Of a DNA stretch of 64,000 nucleotides, positions 1-10,788 are shown piece after piece (positions within the stretch are counted from its first letter, which is position 1; the number at the start of each line of letters is the position of its first letter). The notes under the pieces are model-generated. The model ran no database searches, was not told the DNA's origin, and saw nothing but the letters and a program-made list of their open reading frames with translations. The DNA lies in NCBI GenBank assembly GCA_015680685.1, contig MNCI01009604.1, forward strand, positions 313,409 through 377,408, in the 5' to 3' direction. The stretch comes from Gnetum montanum. Lineage: Eukaryota > Streptophyta > Gnetopsida > Gnetales > Gnetaceae. Position numbers and translations under genes: made by a program.

Positions 1-652
1 AAAAATGATTGTCATTGATAGGGTGAATGAGAAATAGTTGATTGTGAGAAATGTTGAAGGGAATGAGCTTAAAGATTGCACCAAAAAGGTATGCCAGTGG
101 ATCCTCCCCAAAGCAAGCTCATGCCCTGAATGCCTTGACAAACCTACAAACCAAAGAGTTCGTGGGCTCTTAGAATGACATAAGTAAACAAAGGTTAAGA
201 ACGTACCCACAAGAGTTTTACCAAAGACTAACAATGCATCAACCAAGATATAGACTCATCATAAAATTGGCAATGATGTGGAATGTGAAAAGAAATATGG
301 AAAGAAAGGAGAGAATGGAATGGAATCCCAAAAATTTAGGTTGTTTAAAGTCCCATGTGTAATACCTGGTTAAGGTGACTTAATAAAATTCTATCGAAAT
401 CCTGATCCAACTATCCACATCCAGTGACCTTGCATTAACACACTTGACCAACCCATCCTCCTTAAGTAACAAGAATGCATCCACAGAGCCACCACCATCC
501 CAACAAGAGAAAAATCAAGAAGTGAGAAAGGGCCTTAGTTAGAGGAAATGTTCAAGCATGGGTAACATGTCTTTCCAGTGCCATAACCAATGCTTCTAGC
601 CCATATTTCTATATTATGTCTAAAGGGCGTGCTTTGAATTCTCACTAGTCTT

Positions 653-669
653 TATATATATATATATAA
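653..669. repeat. (TA)n microsatellite
   Basis: A short run of TA dinucleotides. The related position in element B (near 32860) has a pyrimidine-rich stretch instead, so the run arose in this copy. Confidence 0.8.
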
Positions 670-1289
670 ATGTGAGAACCACACCATGAAAAGACTTATT
701 TGATTTAGTCAACTCCCTGATATTTGATCAAGAGTGGGATGGCGGAAAACCTATGAAAAAAATCCAAGTACCCAAGAGAATAGGTAGCACACATGCATCA
801 AATCCCCTTGAGGTTACACCCTTTTCCATCCATTTGAATCTTTCCTTGGTTCGAAGAGTACTAAGGTACCAATTCATTAATAATTTTTCTTACAAAGGGA
901 TAGTACATTTCCAAAACAAGGGAGATCATAAAGTTGCATGGATAATTGGGTGACGTGGACTCATTGCCTGTTTTATCAAAAGAAACCATATCTTAGCATC
1001 AACATTGAAAGTCAAAGGTAAAAACCAAACATTAGCAATCAACACTTGTTATAATACAACCCATCATTGTGAGAACTTATTATGTGATGAATAAGAATAA
1101 ATCAAATAAAGAAATAGTAAAAATGTTAAAAATTATATAAAAAAATAAGTAAAGATGAACAATGTGTAAAACAAAAAAGGAAAAGGAACTAAGGGATTAG
1201 AATGGTTAGCATTGGTGGCCATATTTCCCATGACTGAATTGGAAGGAGGAGATCTGAAATAATGAGCAAGGTTTTCCATCAACAGAGGT

Positions 1290-2475
1290 AGTATTAGTAC
1301 TGGCTATTTTAGGCTCATGGAAGGGTTTTTTTGTTGTATGTTGACCAATAACTTATTTTTTGGGCTTTCAGGTTTTTAGATCATCATGGCACCTAAAGAA
1401 AAAGTTTCATGAATGATATAAGGTCCTTCCCATAGCATTTGAAATTTAGTTCATTGTGGTACATGTGTGGGATTCCAATAAAGAACCTTATCTCCTGGTT
1501 GGTATTTGACTTTTCTAATCCTTAGGTCATGACGTTGTTTTTTAAAGTCCTTGTGTAGTTCATTAGATGATAGGGTGGCTAATAGGTTTTCATATAGCAA
1601 GTTAAGGTTCATTAATCATTTTTTTGTGCTAGATTCAGGTCAAGGTTAAGGTCACATGTTGTGGATAGTGTATGAAGATCTACTTGAATAGGAAGTGTCA
1701 AAAGTTTACCATACACTAACTCATAGGGAGAGTAGCCTATAGGAAGTTTCCATGTGAAGTGGTATGCCCATAGAGCATCATTTAGTTTGGTGCTCTAGTC
1801 TCACCTATACTTGCTAATGGTTCAAGTCAATATTTTTTTGATCTCCCTATTGGTCACCTCAGCTTGACCATTCACTTGAGGATGATATGGTGTAGTCAGT
1901 TTGTGCTCAACTCCTAAGAATTGCATTAACTTTCAAAAAGTCGAACCTATAAAATGTGTACCATTGTCAAAAATAAGTGCACAAGGCATGCCAAACCTAT
2001 TTGTAATTTGTTGTTGAAAAAATCATGTAGTGGTAGATGATGTACAGTCCGTAACAGTAGCTACTTTTGCCCACTTTGTAAAATAGTCAATAACAACAAT
2101 AATGTAGGCTTTTCCATTGGACATCGGTGTAATAGGCCCCATAAAATCAATTCCCCATATGTTGAAGGGTTCTAAAGATTGAATCCATTATTGCAGAACC
2201 TCCATTCTAGCAGTCATTCCCCCATCACGTTGGCAGTGCTCACAAGATTGGATGAAATGATGAGCGTCCCAGAACAATGTAGGCCAATAATATCCTACAA
2301 GAAATATTTTTGTGGCTATTCTTCTCCCTGCATAATGACCCTCACAAGGGCCCTCATGAGTGTCTTGGAGAACTTGCAATTGATCTACATCAGGAACACA
2401 CTATCGAACCAAGCCATCGGGACATACCTTATAAAGGTGTCCATTGATTCCCATGAAATATTTGGCTCGGTGAAG
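1290..2475 (-). pseudogene. Ty3/gypsy integrase, decayed
   Basis: Integrase relic that would have inserted element cDNA into the genome. The zinc-binding HHCC module is intact at 2379-2188: two His in HEGPCEGH and the Cys pair in CEHCQR. Going down in coordinate come the three catalytic acidic residues: Asp in GIDFMGP (~2140), Asp in FDNGTHF (~1965) and Glu in NGQAEVTNR (~1858). Then follows the conserved tail WAYHFTWKLPIGYSPYELVY. Several in-frame stops break the reading frame. No chromodomain is visible after the core, as expected for Athila/Tat and unlike chromoviruses. Confidence 0.85.
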
Positions 2476-2895
2476 AAACTATTATTTCTTTTTAACGTCA
2501 AACCCTTGTGTTATTTCTTGTGTAAGAAGATAGGTGAGAATGCTACTATACCAATTTGTATTAGTGGGTAAGTGATTGTTTATCACACCTACAAAGAGGA
2601 GTTCATCAGGGAAATGGTCAGAAATTGGATATTCAACCTCTTTGTTGTCCCATCGCAATTGAGATAAATGATTAACAATAATATTTTTAGTGCCTTTATG
2701 ATCGATCATTGTAAGATGGAACTCTTATAAGATCATGAGCCATCGTATGATGTGAGGGCTTACCATTGGTTTATTCATTAGGAACCAAATTTCACTATGA
2801 TCCGTATGTACAAATATCTTATAGCCCAACACATAATGCCTAAATTTTTCTAGTGCAAACACCACAACCATTAACTTCAATTATGGTGTAATTGA
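2476..2895 (-). pseudogene. Ty3/gypsy RNase H C-terminal part, decayed
   Basis: RNase H removes RNA from the RNA:DNA hybrid during reverse transcription. Visible in one frame are FALEKFRHYVLGYKIF, then HTDHSEIW with the conserved TDH, then MIDHKGTKN and NHLSQLRW, which is the usual end of gypsy RNase H. One TAA stop and a small frameshift near 2868 break it. The N-terminal half, including the first catalytic Asp, is missing because the fragment ends at the LTR starting at 2897. A possible N-terminal counterpart lies at 5480-5560 in the neighbouring element. Confidence 0.8.
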
Positions 2896-2896
2896 G

Positions 2897-3739
2897 TGAT
2901 GAGGTGAGGTACCCCTACGCTCAACTATATGAAAATGAGCATTACACGTGATCCGGTTGAACTCCAAGGACTAAGTGCTTATGCACCTTCATAGAACAAG
3001 GATGGGTTAGGCGATCATTGTCTTCCCAAGCTTACTCATATGGCACGATTGTATGGTTAAGTAAACTTGAGGTATATGATTTTTATTATTTTTATGTTTT
3101 ATGTCCTAGTTCTAAAGAGGAAATAAGTGAATTAATTGAATAACTAATTTATATTAACTAATCAACTAGGTCCTAACTAGTTCTAACACTAGCATCTGCT
3201 CCCACTTTCCATACACATCTTAAACCAATGCAACACTACTAGGATTACCAAACACTAATCGTTACTAGGTTACCAAGTGTTCCAAACATACTCAAAGTGA
3301 TCATGCTGAGTGTGCTTACTTATGAAAATTAATGAATCAATAAATGCAACATTAATTAACTAATGAAAGCATTAAAGAACTATAAATAGCATTAAGAGTG
3401 AGAGATAAGCTATTCTGAATGCTACAAGGTTTATCACAAAGTTTGTCTTTATTTCTAGACACAAGGTGTGCTCAGGTACACAATTCTTGAATAAAGATCT
3501 GTTCGCTTTATGACTCCTACTACGAGCACTTAGAAATAATTCTAACTCTGAGAGGGAGAAACTACAAGATCTCAGGTAAGGAACTAAGAACTAATTACCA
3601 AACCAAGTGCACCTGCCTCTTATTTATATGCAATGAGATAGGTCCCAATATCAGATGTTTAATATCACTTGGCAGGATCCAATATCATGGACCTGATATC
3701 GTGGACTTAATATCCTAGCCTTGATATCACAGCTCATTA
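2897..3739 (-). repeat. Athila-like LTR (solo or truncated element)
   Basis: Starts TGATGAGGTGAGGTACCCC and ends ...CTCATTA, matching the ends of the LTRs at 30635-31590 and 37018-37990. On the minus strand it carries a TATA box near 3613-3625 and a cluster of GATATC-type boxes at ~3640-3730. The five bases on either side (TTGAG and CTCTT) do not match, so it is not a clean solo-LTR insertion. One flank was probably lost by deletion or recombination. Confidence 0.8.
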
Positions 3740-4283
3740 CTCTTCAAATTATATTTGATTGTTAAATCTCACTTATATGTGAGTAATTTATTTTTGTAAT
3801 ACAAACATTTTTGATAATTAATGATCTTTTGCATATGTTTGAGAGATGACTATAGAGCTTCAGTAGAGATAAAGTAAGTAGAATAGTGATAATGGAATGT
3901 TAATGATGGCATGTGTAAGAATTGTGGTATGAGTAGAACACATTGAGAGTAGGATAATAAAATTTATACTTCTTTATTACAAATTATTCCAAAATATTAC
4001 ATCATCATATGACCTTTATATTTATGAAAAACAATGGAGCCATGCTATGGGATAACAAAGAAACATTCCCTACTAGAAATACTAAATAAAATAGAAAGGA
4101 AAAATCAATAATTTGGAACATTAATAAGTACATTTGGCCATTAATTTTTAATATTTTTTTTAAATTCTATTTTTTTCTTCCTCCACTATATGACATGAAG
4201 GTATTAAACATTATTTATATAAAGTGAAAGTGAAAAAATTTCATACATAACATACTAATTATAACAACTCTTTCTTTAAGGTG
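3740..4283 (-). repeat. Copia LTR fragment plus polypurine tract (copia I, 3' end)
   Basis: Aligns with 39423-39967, the 3' LTR and PPT of copia II. The LTR ends at ...TATAACA (4266). It is followed by a pyrimidine-rich stretch to 4283 that is the PPT on the minus strand. The left part of the LTR is missing at the junction with the LTR at 2897-3739. The rest of this copia element resumes at 10789, on the far side of the inserted gypsy element. Confidence 0.7.
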
Positions 4284-5157
4284 TCATGAGCGATGGAGGT
4301 ATCCCAACATTCTACTAGATAATTCACGAGTATTTTCACATGACTAGATTGTAATATGTAGATGGACAATGTAATTATGCTAGTATTTAATGTTAAGTTT
4401 GGGATCGTTGTCTTCCCACTTTGAGTTAGTGAAGTTCAAGTGTATTTTTTAACTCTTAGTGAAGCATATGATTGTTTGATGTTGTAAGGCTCTTAGTGCT
4501 CCTAAAGGTTAACATGATTGAATAAAACTCTAATTCTAATTGACTAGAAAAACATAAATCTTGCTTAGCATAATGTGATGGGTATTCGGTCCTGGCCTAC
4601 CATACATGCCTTGGCCTCATGTAGTTATCACTTGGATTACCAAATGGTATTACTACTAAGTGAATCAAGTAGGGCCACTAATGGGTTAACAAATAACTAC
4701 ACTTAGCACTCAAAACTAGTTGTATCCATTCCACTTACTAATAACATATACACTTAGAGTACCTGAAATGTAAATGATTAACTAGAAAAGCAAGAAAATT
4801 ATTAGAAGTAAACAAATAGAAAATTAAGTGGATGTTGTAATGATGAAAAGTAATCTTGATCTTTATTTTCGATCATGGACTATGTCCAAGTACAATTCAC
4901 TTGAATAAAGACATCAAAAAATTGCTCAACATCACACTATGGGCATTCACTCTATTGCTAACACTACAAAACAAAATTGCAAGAGTTTTACTAAGGGCTG
5001 GAATGGAAATTTGTTGATTGTGTGCCCAAGTGTTAGTAATTATAGGGCTATGTAGATCTTGAGACATTGCATTAATGATGATATAGGATGTGCTATGAAA
5101 TTGTAGCTACAATATTGTACTTACAATATCACAGTGATAAAAAATTTTATTTTATCA
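4284..5157 (-). repeat. 3' LTR of element A
   Basis: Begins TCATGAG (a changed TGATGAG) and ends ...TTTATCA directly before the PPT (TAGCCCCAC, the complement of a G-run, 5158-5166). Aligns along its length with 10138-10788 and, more weakly, with the LTRs of B and P. Five bases before it read AGGTG. Confidence 0.75.
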
Positions 5158-5439
5158 TAGCCCCACAACTAACTGGAAACTCATCTTTGAATTAAAACAA
5201 AATGAGGATAGAGTTTCTTACAAAATTAGAAGGTAGAATTGACTTAACATGACTATCTATATACATGACTCTATGAATGCCGCATTGGTAAGTTTACAAA
5301 ATGACATAGTAACATGCCAAAATAAAACAAATAAAAACTAAACTAAAGTAGCTCAATGTAGCCTTATGTTCCTAGTGGTTGAGGCTCTTCCATTCACTTC
5401 TTTCCTTTGTCATTAGTTTTTTGAAATTGATATCTATTA

Positions 5440-6720
5440 AGAAGTACCTGAAGCTTTTCTTCCTCTATCTAGGGNATATGGCCTTTTTTGATTATCCAGC
5501 TGTGTTAGTATCACACCTGATGCATAATTTGAAGCATATGTCATAATGTAAAAAGGCTTATATCAATTCATAGCTTGGAGAGTTGGTGTTTCAATTAACT
5601 TCTATTTTAGAGTCTCAAATTCCTTCTCACATGATTTTTTCCACTAAAATGACGCATCCTTCTTGGTTAGCTCTACCAATAATTTTTCTATTTTTGAGAA
5701 ATTTTCTATAGACCTTCTATAATATCTCATGTGGTCTAGAAATGATCTAACATCTTTGATAGTTTTTAACCTTTGGGTGATGTTATATTACCTCAATTGT
5801 ATTCTATGAAACGTTATGTCCTAGAATGATTCCATCTTGGACCATTAGATGGTTTTTTTGCCAATTAGGCTTCAATTTAATCTCTGCATATCTTTTCAAT
5901 ACTTGCTCTAACTAGTCTAATGCTAGTTTGAAGTCTAGCCCATAGGTTGAAAAATCATCCATAAATACCTCCATGCCATTACCTATTTGCTTTTGGAAGA
6001 TGCTAAGTACTAGTCATTGAAAGATAGCAAGTGCATTGCAAATATTGAAAGGTATTTACTTGTAGGCAAACATTCCCCATGGACTAGTGAATGTTGCCTT
6101 TTCTTGGTCTTCTAGTGCAATGAAAATCTAGTTATATACACTATATCCATCTAGAAATCTATAGTACTAATGTCCTATGATGGTATCCAAGACTTGATCA
6201 ACAAATAGCAAAGGAAATTGATCTTTGAATGTTGTCGAGTTAAACAATCAGAAATCAATACACACTCTCCACTTGTCATCCTTCTTTGGAATAATAACAA
6301 AAGGACTAATCCATTCTCTATTTGCAATCAGGGAGATGAATCCTACTTTCAATAATTTTTCCAATTCCTACTTGACTACCTCTTTAAGCTTAGGATTCAA
6401 TCTTCTTTGTGGTTCACATCATGGCTTAACAACTCGATCTATGTATATTTGATGTTGGAAAATGCATATATTAATGCTAGTTATTTCATCATAAGATCAT
6501 GCAAACGTTGTTGGTCATTTATTGATCACTTCCAATAATTTCTTTTTTTGATCTTTATCCAAGTTGGCATTAATGATTATCAGCTTCTTATTATTTAGAA
6601 AGGCATATTCTAGTGTTGTTGGTAGGGCCTTTAACTCCAATGGTTCTAGTTCAAACTTATCTAGAATCTCAATTTGTCCCAATTTAATTTCTTCCTCTTA
6701 ACCTAAATGTATATAGGGGT
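5440..6720 (-). pseudogene. Ty3/gypsy reverse transcriptase (element A), decayed
   Basis: Reverse transcriptase relic with the motif order of Athila/Tat RTs. These are a linker ending LDKFELEPLELKALP, CEPQRRLNPKLKEVVK, KDDKWRVCIDF, LDGYSVYN at 6128-6154, and the catalytic box VFMDDFSTYG near 5940-5975 (YxDD-type with both Asp present). NHLMVQDGIILGH and the start of RNase H follow. Many in-frame stops are present, so it is not functional. After the RNase H start near 5480 the sequence jumps to the 3' end of the element. Confidence 0.85.
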
Positions 6721-6839
6721 GCCTTCTTCTTAATCACTCTATCTTATCTGTTTCTTCCATAGAGGTGCTTATATTATGAGTTTTTGGTTCCATGTATATT
6801 TTTTATTCTATTTCTTCATTAGTAACTAGCCACTGGGTG

Positions 6840-7420
6840 GCTTCTTATTTAGTGGCTACCACATACAAACATCTCAGCATAGACATTTCTTCCACACATC
6901 ATTGGCATCTTTTGTTGCTCTCTTTTCTAGTGGCCCATATTTTCTGCATGTAATTGTACTTGTTATCGCTATATGTGATACATGAAACTCTACATCATTT
7001 AATGATTTTAGCTTCATCCTCCTTTGAAATTTCCAAGGACAAGTCTATGATTCCAAGCTCTTGGCTTAGCAGTCACAGTGCTAAGCCAAGAGCTTTCCAT
7101 GATAATAGGGAACTCTCCCTTGTTTTTCTTCACCCGAATGACTAAGAAATCAACAAGATAGAACTAGCCACTAGTGGTAGTGATGACTTCATCTACCTAT
7201 CCTAGTGAAATCATGATTGACTGGTTTGTAAGCTCTAGCTAAATGTTACTTTTCTTTAATGGTGAAAAATTCCATGTGTTGTACATGTCTTATGATATCA
7301 AGTTTATCCCTAACCTAGAATCAAGTAGAGCCTTGCATAGTTTATGACCTACTATTTGGAGGCACACCAAGGAACTTCCTAGATCTATTCTTTTCTAGGG
7401 AAGTGCTCTTGCCTTTATAT
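6840..7420 (-). pseudogene. Retropepsin-type protease (element A), decayed
   Basis: Corresponds to the better preserved protease of element B at 33786-34229. The landmark GEFPIIMESSWLSTV matches GDFPIIMGRAWLSTV there. Frameshifts and stops occur throughout. Directly after this landmark the expected sequence is replaced by a perfect inverted copy of itself (hairpin at 7055-7095). Confidence 0.65.
7055..7095. repeat. Perfect 17-bp inverted repeat, 7-nt loop
   Basis: AAGCTCTTGGCTTAGCA (7055-7071), loop GTCACAG, then the exact reverse complement (7079-7095). It lies in the decayed protease of element A and is absent from the equivalent place in element B (~34005-34045). This suggests a local template-switch mutation rather than a functional element. 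Confidence 0.85.
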
Positions 7421-7899
7421 AGTGTGTAATAGCCTAAGTGAGCATGAAAATTATTAGGTTTGCATTAAAAGAAGATGGAAGCTTATTGTTTCTTAGAGGA
7501 GTAAGAGTGGATGGAGTTAAAGTAGATGTGGTCTACATCCTTCAAACATTTTCTAGAATCACTTAAAAGAATAGATGTTTCCTAGATTGAGGTTCATTCA
7601 TAATTACTTCCTCCTACATGTTCACTACCCTCATTACATTCTTTTGTTATGGTTGTGATGATAGCTCCCCTTGTGTTGCAAGAAATGGTACCAACAGTAG
7701 AGAATTGGAAAGTTAACTTAATGGACTAGCTAATGGTTAATGTATATATGGATTGGAATCCATCCTTGGATTCATAGGTCTATAATACTCAGGTGGATAA
7801 TATTGAGAAGTGTAAAATTTTTTGTTCTCTAGAGATATTGGATGCTACACATAATATCCATAAGGATCTAGTTGTCAATATGGATACTGTTGCTTTAGT

Positions 7900-9990
7900 G
7901 GTGGTATTACCCATGCTTATGGTTGTTTCCACTGCTATTGGTATTGCTCCTATGGTTGAAGATAAGATCCACTTAGGTAGTAAGTTAGCTAAAAGGGCTT
8001 TCTAAAATTACCTTGAGGGTAAGGTAGCCATCTTAGCATCTACTTTTTGATGAATCTTGGGTAGGGCACATATGCTCCAAACTCTTGCAATTGGACCATC
8101 ATAGAGAAACATCCCTTAGGATGTTCATACTGGCACATCTTGCATCCTTCCTCATATTTTGAGCTTGAATTAGTACATTCTTCTACTAAAGCAACTCTTC
8201 CCTTTTTTCTTTTCTTTTTTTGTATTTTTCACATCCATAGTCTCTTTTATTTTTATTATCCTTTTCCTTATTGAAGACATGTTTAGTTCTTTCTTCTATA
8301 ATTTGTAGAGCTATAGTAAACTTTTCATCTGTTGAGTCCCACATCTTTTCTACCTTAATCACTATATCATTGATAGATTTTCTAATCAGTAGATTTTTTT
8401 GCTAGATCACCTATTTCAACATTTCTTCCTCTTGCTTTTCACACATTTGTACATCTCATTTTCTAATAGATGGATCTCAATTATATTCCTTAGCCACTTC
8501 TCTCTTTTTAAACTCACCTTCTTCCTTTACCACTTGGACTATTAACCTCTAAATTTGATCAATAGTCATTTTTGATAATCTTTCTTGGGCATAGAACCTA
8601 AGAGTTTCTCTGGTTTTATTTCTTAACCCATCAACAATGTGCTTAAGCTACTTTCTCTATGAAAATCCATGGCTTGGACATCTATGCAAAGGAGAGTAGT
8701 ATCTATCCATTGCCACATCAAGGGATTTGTGTGTTCCTTGCATCCATCCCTACATTTGTATTCTGAGATTGGAAACCCTTGAATAATTTTGATATTTATC
8801 ATTGAAGAGTTCAAGCATGGTACTCCATCTTATGATTGATTCAAGTTCCAATGATCTATACCAGCTCTCTACCTCCTTGATGAGCATCTAGGGAAATAGC
8901 TTGAAATTTTGCCAATCACTTTCAATATTCTGAAGGGCACAGACATCATGAAAAACTTGAAAGTGATTTCAGTGATCTACATTATATCCACCTTCAAACT
9001 TAGATATATTATTCATATTGAATCACTTAATGTGATTGTCCCTCACATGCCTGGTTGGAATATACACTACTTCTCTAATGTTGATCATGTTGTGAGTGGC
9101 CAAAAAAGGCTCTTCATGGTCATTTTATTTGTATGATATGTTGTATGTCTTCTTTGGTACTCATATCACTCTCTTTCTTCATGTCTATTCCTATCTCTTC
9201 GTAGTTCATACTCATCATCTTATTCATCAAGATTTCTTTGATGATACTCATGCCTATTATGAGCTTGATGTCTCTTCCTATCGTGATCTCTAAACCTTTG
9301 TTTCCTTCTATGAGAGTCCACTGATGATCGTGAGGAGGAAGATGAAGTAGTTGGAGAATAATGCTAGCTAGTTCTCCTTCTATGACTCTTAACTTCATCT
9401 CTTTGTGATCTTGTAGAAGCTATAGTCTTGAGCCCTACCTATGTTTAGAGTCCTCTACCTTTCTTCTTGGTGTATCTACAAGGACTAAATGCAATTGTAC
9501 TTTGATAGGTTTTTCTAGACAAATAATAGGTGTTTGTGAATGAGCTTCATGGTTATGGTGGAGCTTTTCTACTAAAAATGCATTGCCATCAAGTTCCTCT
9601 AGGACAACATTAGGATTTACTTTCTTTCCCTTATTATTTTCATGCTTTGTCTCCATAGCAGCATCTCTTCATACTTGTGATTTTGTGGATTGTTATGGTC
9701 TATTCATGTGTTTGATCACAAGATACCCCTCTTTTTCATGGCCTAGATTGATTCCCCTTAAGGCTACATAAAGCATGGCTAGTGCTAAACATTCTAAAGG
9801 CAAAACAATGTTTTCCCATAAGTCTCTCCACCTTAGCTACTCATCTTGATAAAAGATGAATGTAAAATTAGGATAATAAGGATAAATGTGAGCATATGAG
9901 ATTCATGTTTGTATAGGTGCACTCCAGTCATCATCATCATCCTATATTCTATCATTACTCCTTTGTAGCCCTTTGGCAAGTGAGAATTTT
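7900..9990 (-). pseudogene. Ty3/gypsy gag (element A), decayed
   Basis: Gag forms the virus-like particle. The frames correspond piece by piece to the gag of element B. They include PNFTFIFYQDE then LRWRDL near 9800-9880, the charged middle region near 9120-9660, and the Retrotrans_gag core near 8620-8830, where DVAMDRYYSPLHRC and HIVDGLRN can be read. Stops and shifts are frequent. The downstream Cys/His region is poorly preserved. Confidence 0.75.
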
Positions 9991-10120
9991 TCTTTAAGTG
10001 TTGAAGCCAGCTTGCATGTTTGACACTTAGTTATGTATGTTTGTTATTAAGATAGATTAAAGATGTATGAAAGTACTTTGTGGTTTATGAGATTAATTTC
10101 TTAGCATACATTGACACATT

Positions 10121-10137
10121 CCTGATAATGACACTAA
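10121..10137 (-). other. Primer-binding site of element A (tRNA-Asp type, decayed)
   Basis: Minus strand reads TTAGTGTCATTATCAGG directly next to the 5' LTR. The plant tRNA-Asp 3' end would pair with TGGCGCCGTTGCCGGGG. The differences are mainly G-to-A and C-to-T transitions, and the copy in element B at the same place is closer to this. Confidence 0.7.
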
Positions 10138-10788
10138 TGATAAGTAGTGGAGGTATCCCAACACTCTACCATAGGAGTCATGAGTATTTGTGCATGACTA
10201 GATCGTAATCCATGGATGAACCATGGAATTATGCTATTATTTGATGTTAAGTTTAAGAGCAATGTATTCCCATTTCGAGTTAGTGAAGTTTGAATGTGTG
10301 GTTTAACACTTAGTGAGGCATATGATTGGTTGATGTTGTAAGGCTCTTAGTGCTCCTAAAGGTAAACATGATTGAATAAAACTCTAAGTCTAATTGACTA
10401 GGAAAACATAAATCTATCTTAGCCTAATGTGATGGTATCCAGTCTTGGCCTTCCATACACACCTTGGACTCATGTAGTTAATCACTGGGATTACCAAGTG
10501 ATATTACTACTGAGAAAATAAAGCCATGCCACTACTAGCTTGCTAGATAACTACACTTAGTGCTTAAAACCAGTTGTATCCATTCTGCTCACTAATAACA
10601 TGTAAAGTGCTTGAAATGTAAATGATTAACTAGAAAAGCAAGAAAACTATTATAAGTAAACAAATAGAAAACTAAGTGCATGCTACAATGATGAAAAGAA
10701 ATCTCAATCTTTATTTCCAATCATGAATTGTGTCTAACTACAATTCACATGAATAAATACATCAAACAACTACTCAATACCACACTAT
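10138..10788 (-). repeat. 5' LTR of element A, truncated
   Basis: Starts TGATAAGTAGTGGAGG and follows the 3' LTR at 4284 up to ...ACCACACTA, then switches abruptly to copia RT sequence at 10789. The missing part is the U3 side. Confidence 0.75.

Larger units (their letters stand above)
1..2896 (-). mobile_element. Athila-like Ty3/gypsy fragment (3' half)
   Basis: The minus strand reads RNase H end, integrase, then noncoding 3' sequence running off the left edge. Bases ~90-1250 align by eye with 32340-33600, the noncoding 3' part of complete element B, so the two are the same family. A decayed form of B's PPT-like box lies near 1225-1240. No LTR is seen on the left, so the 3' end lies outside the window. 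At 2896 pol stops abruptly at an LTR of the same family, inside RNase H. The assignment to the Athila/Tat clade rests on integrase and RNase H motifs and on the shared LTR family. Confidence 0.8.
4284..10788 (-). mobile_element. Old Athila-like element A (gag, PR, RT; no integrase)
   Basis: On the minus strand: 5' LTR (10138-10788), PBS, gag, protease, RT and start of RNase H, PPT, 3' LTR (4284-5157). The rest of RNase H and integrase are missing at a break near 5475, where the sequence has a single N. It lies inside copia I: copia PPT on its left and copia RT on its right. The 5' LTR stops about 220 bp short, and roughly 670 bp of copia RNase H/RT expected there is also missing, so one deletion probably removed the right edge and the second target-site copy. 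Heavy C-to-T/G-to-A change and many stops mark it as old. Confidence 0.8.

Noticed and set aside
2179-2571. 130-codon plus-strand frame
   Set aside because: Antisense shadow of the integrase/RNase H relic.
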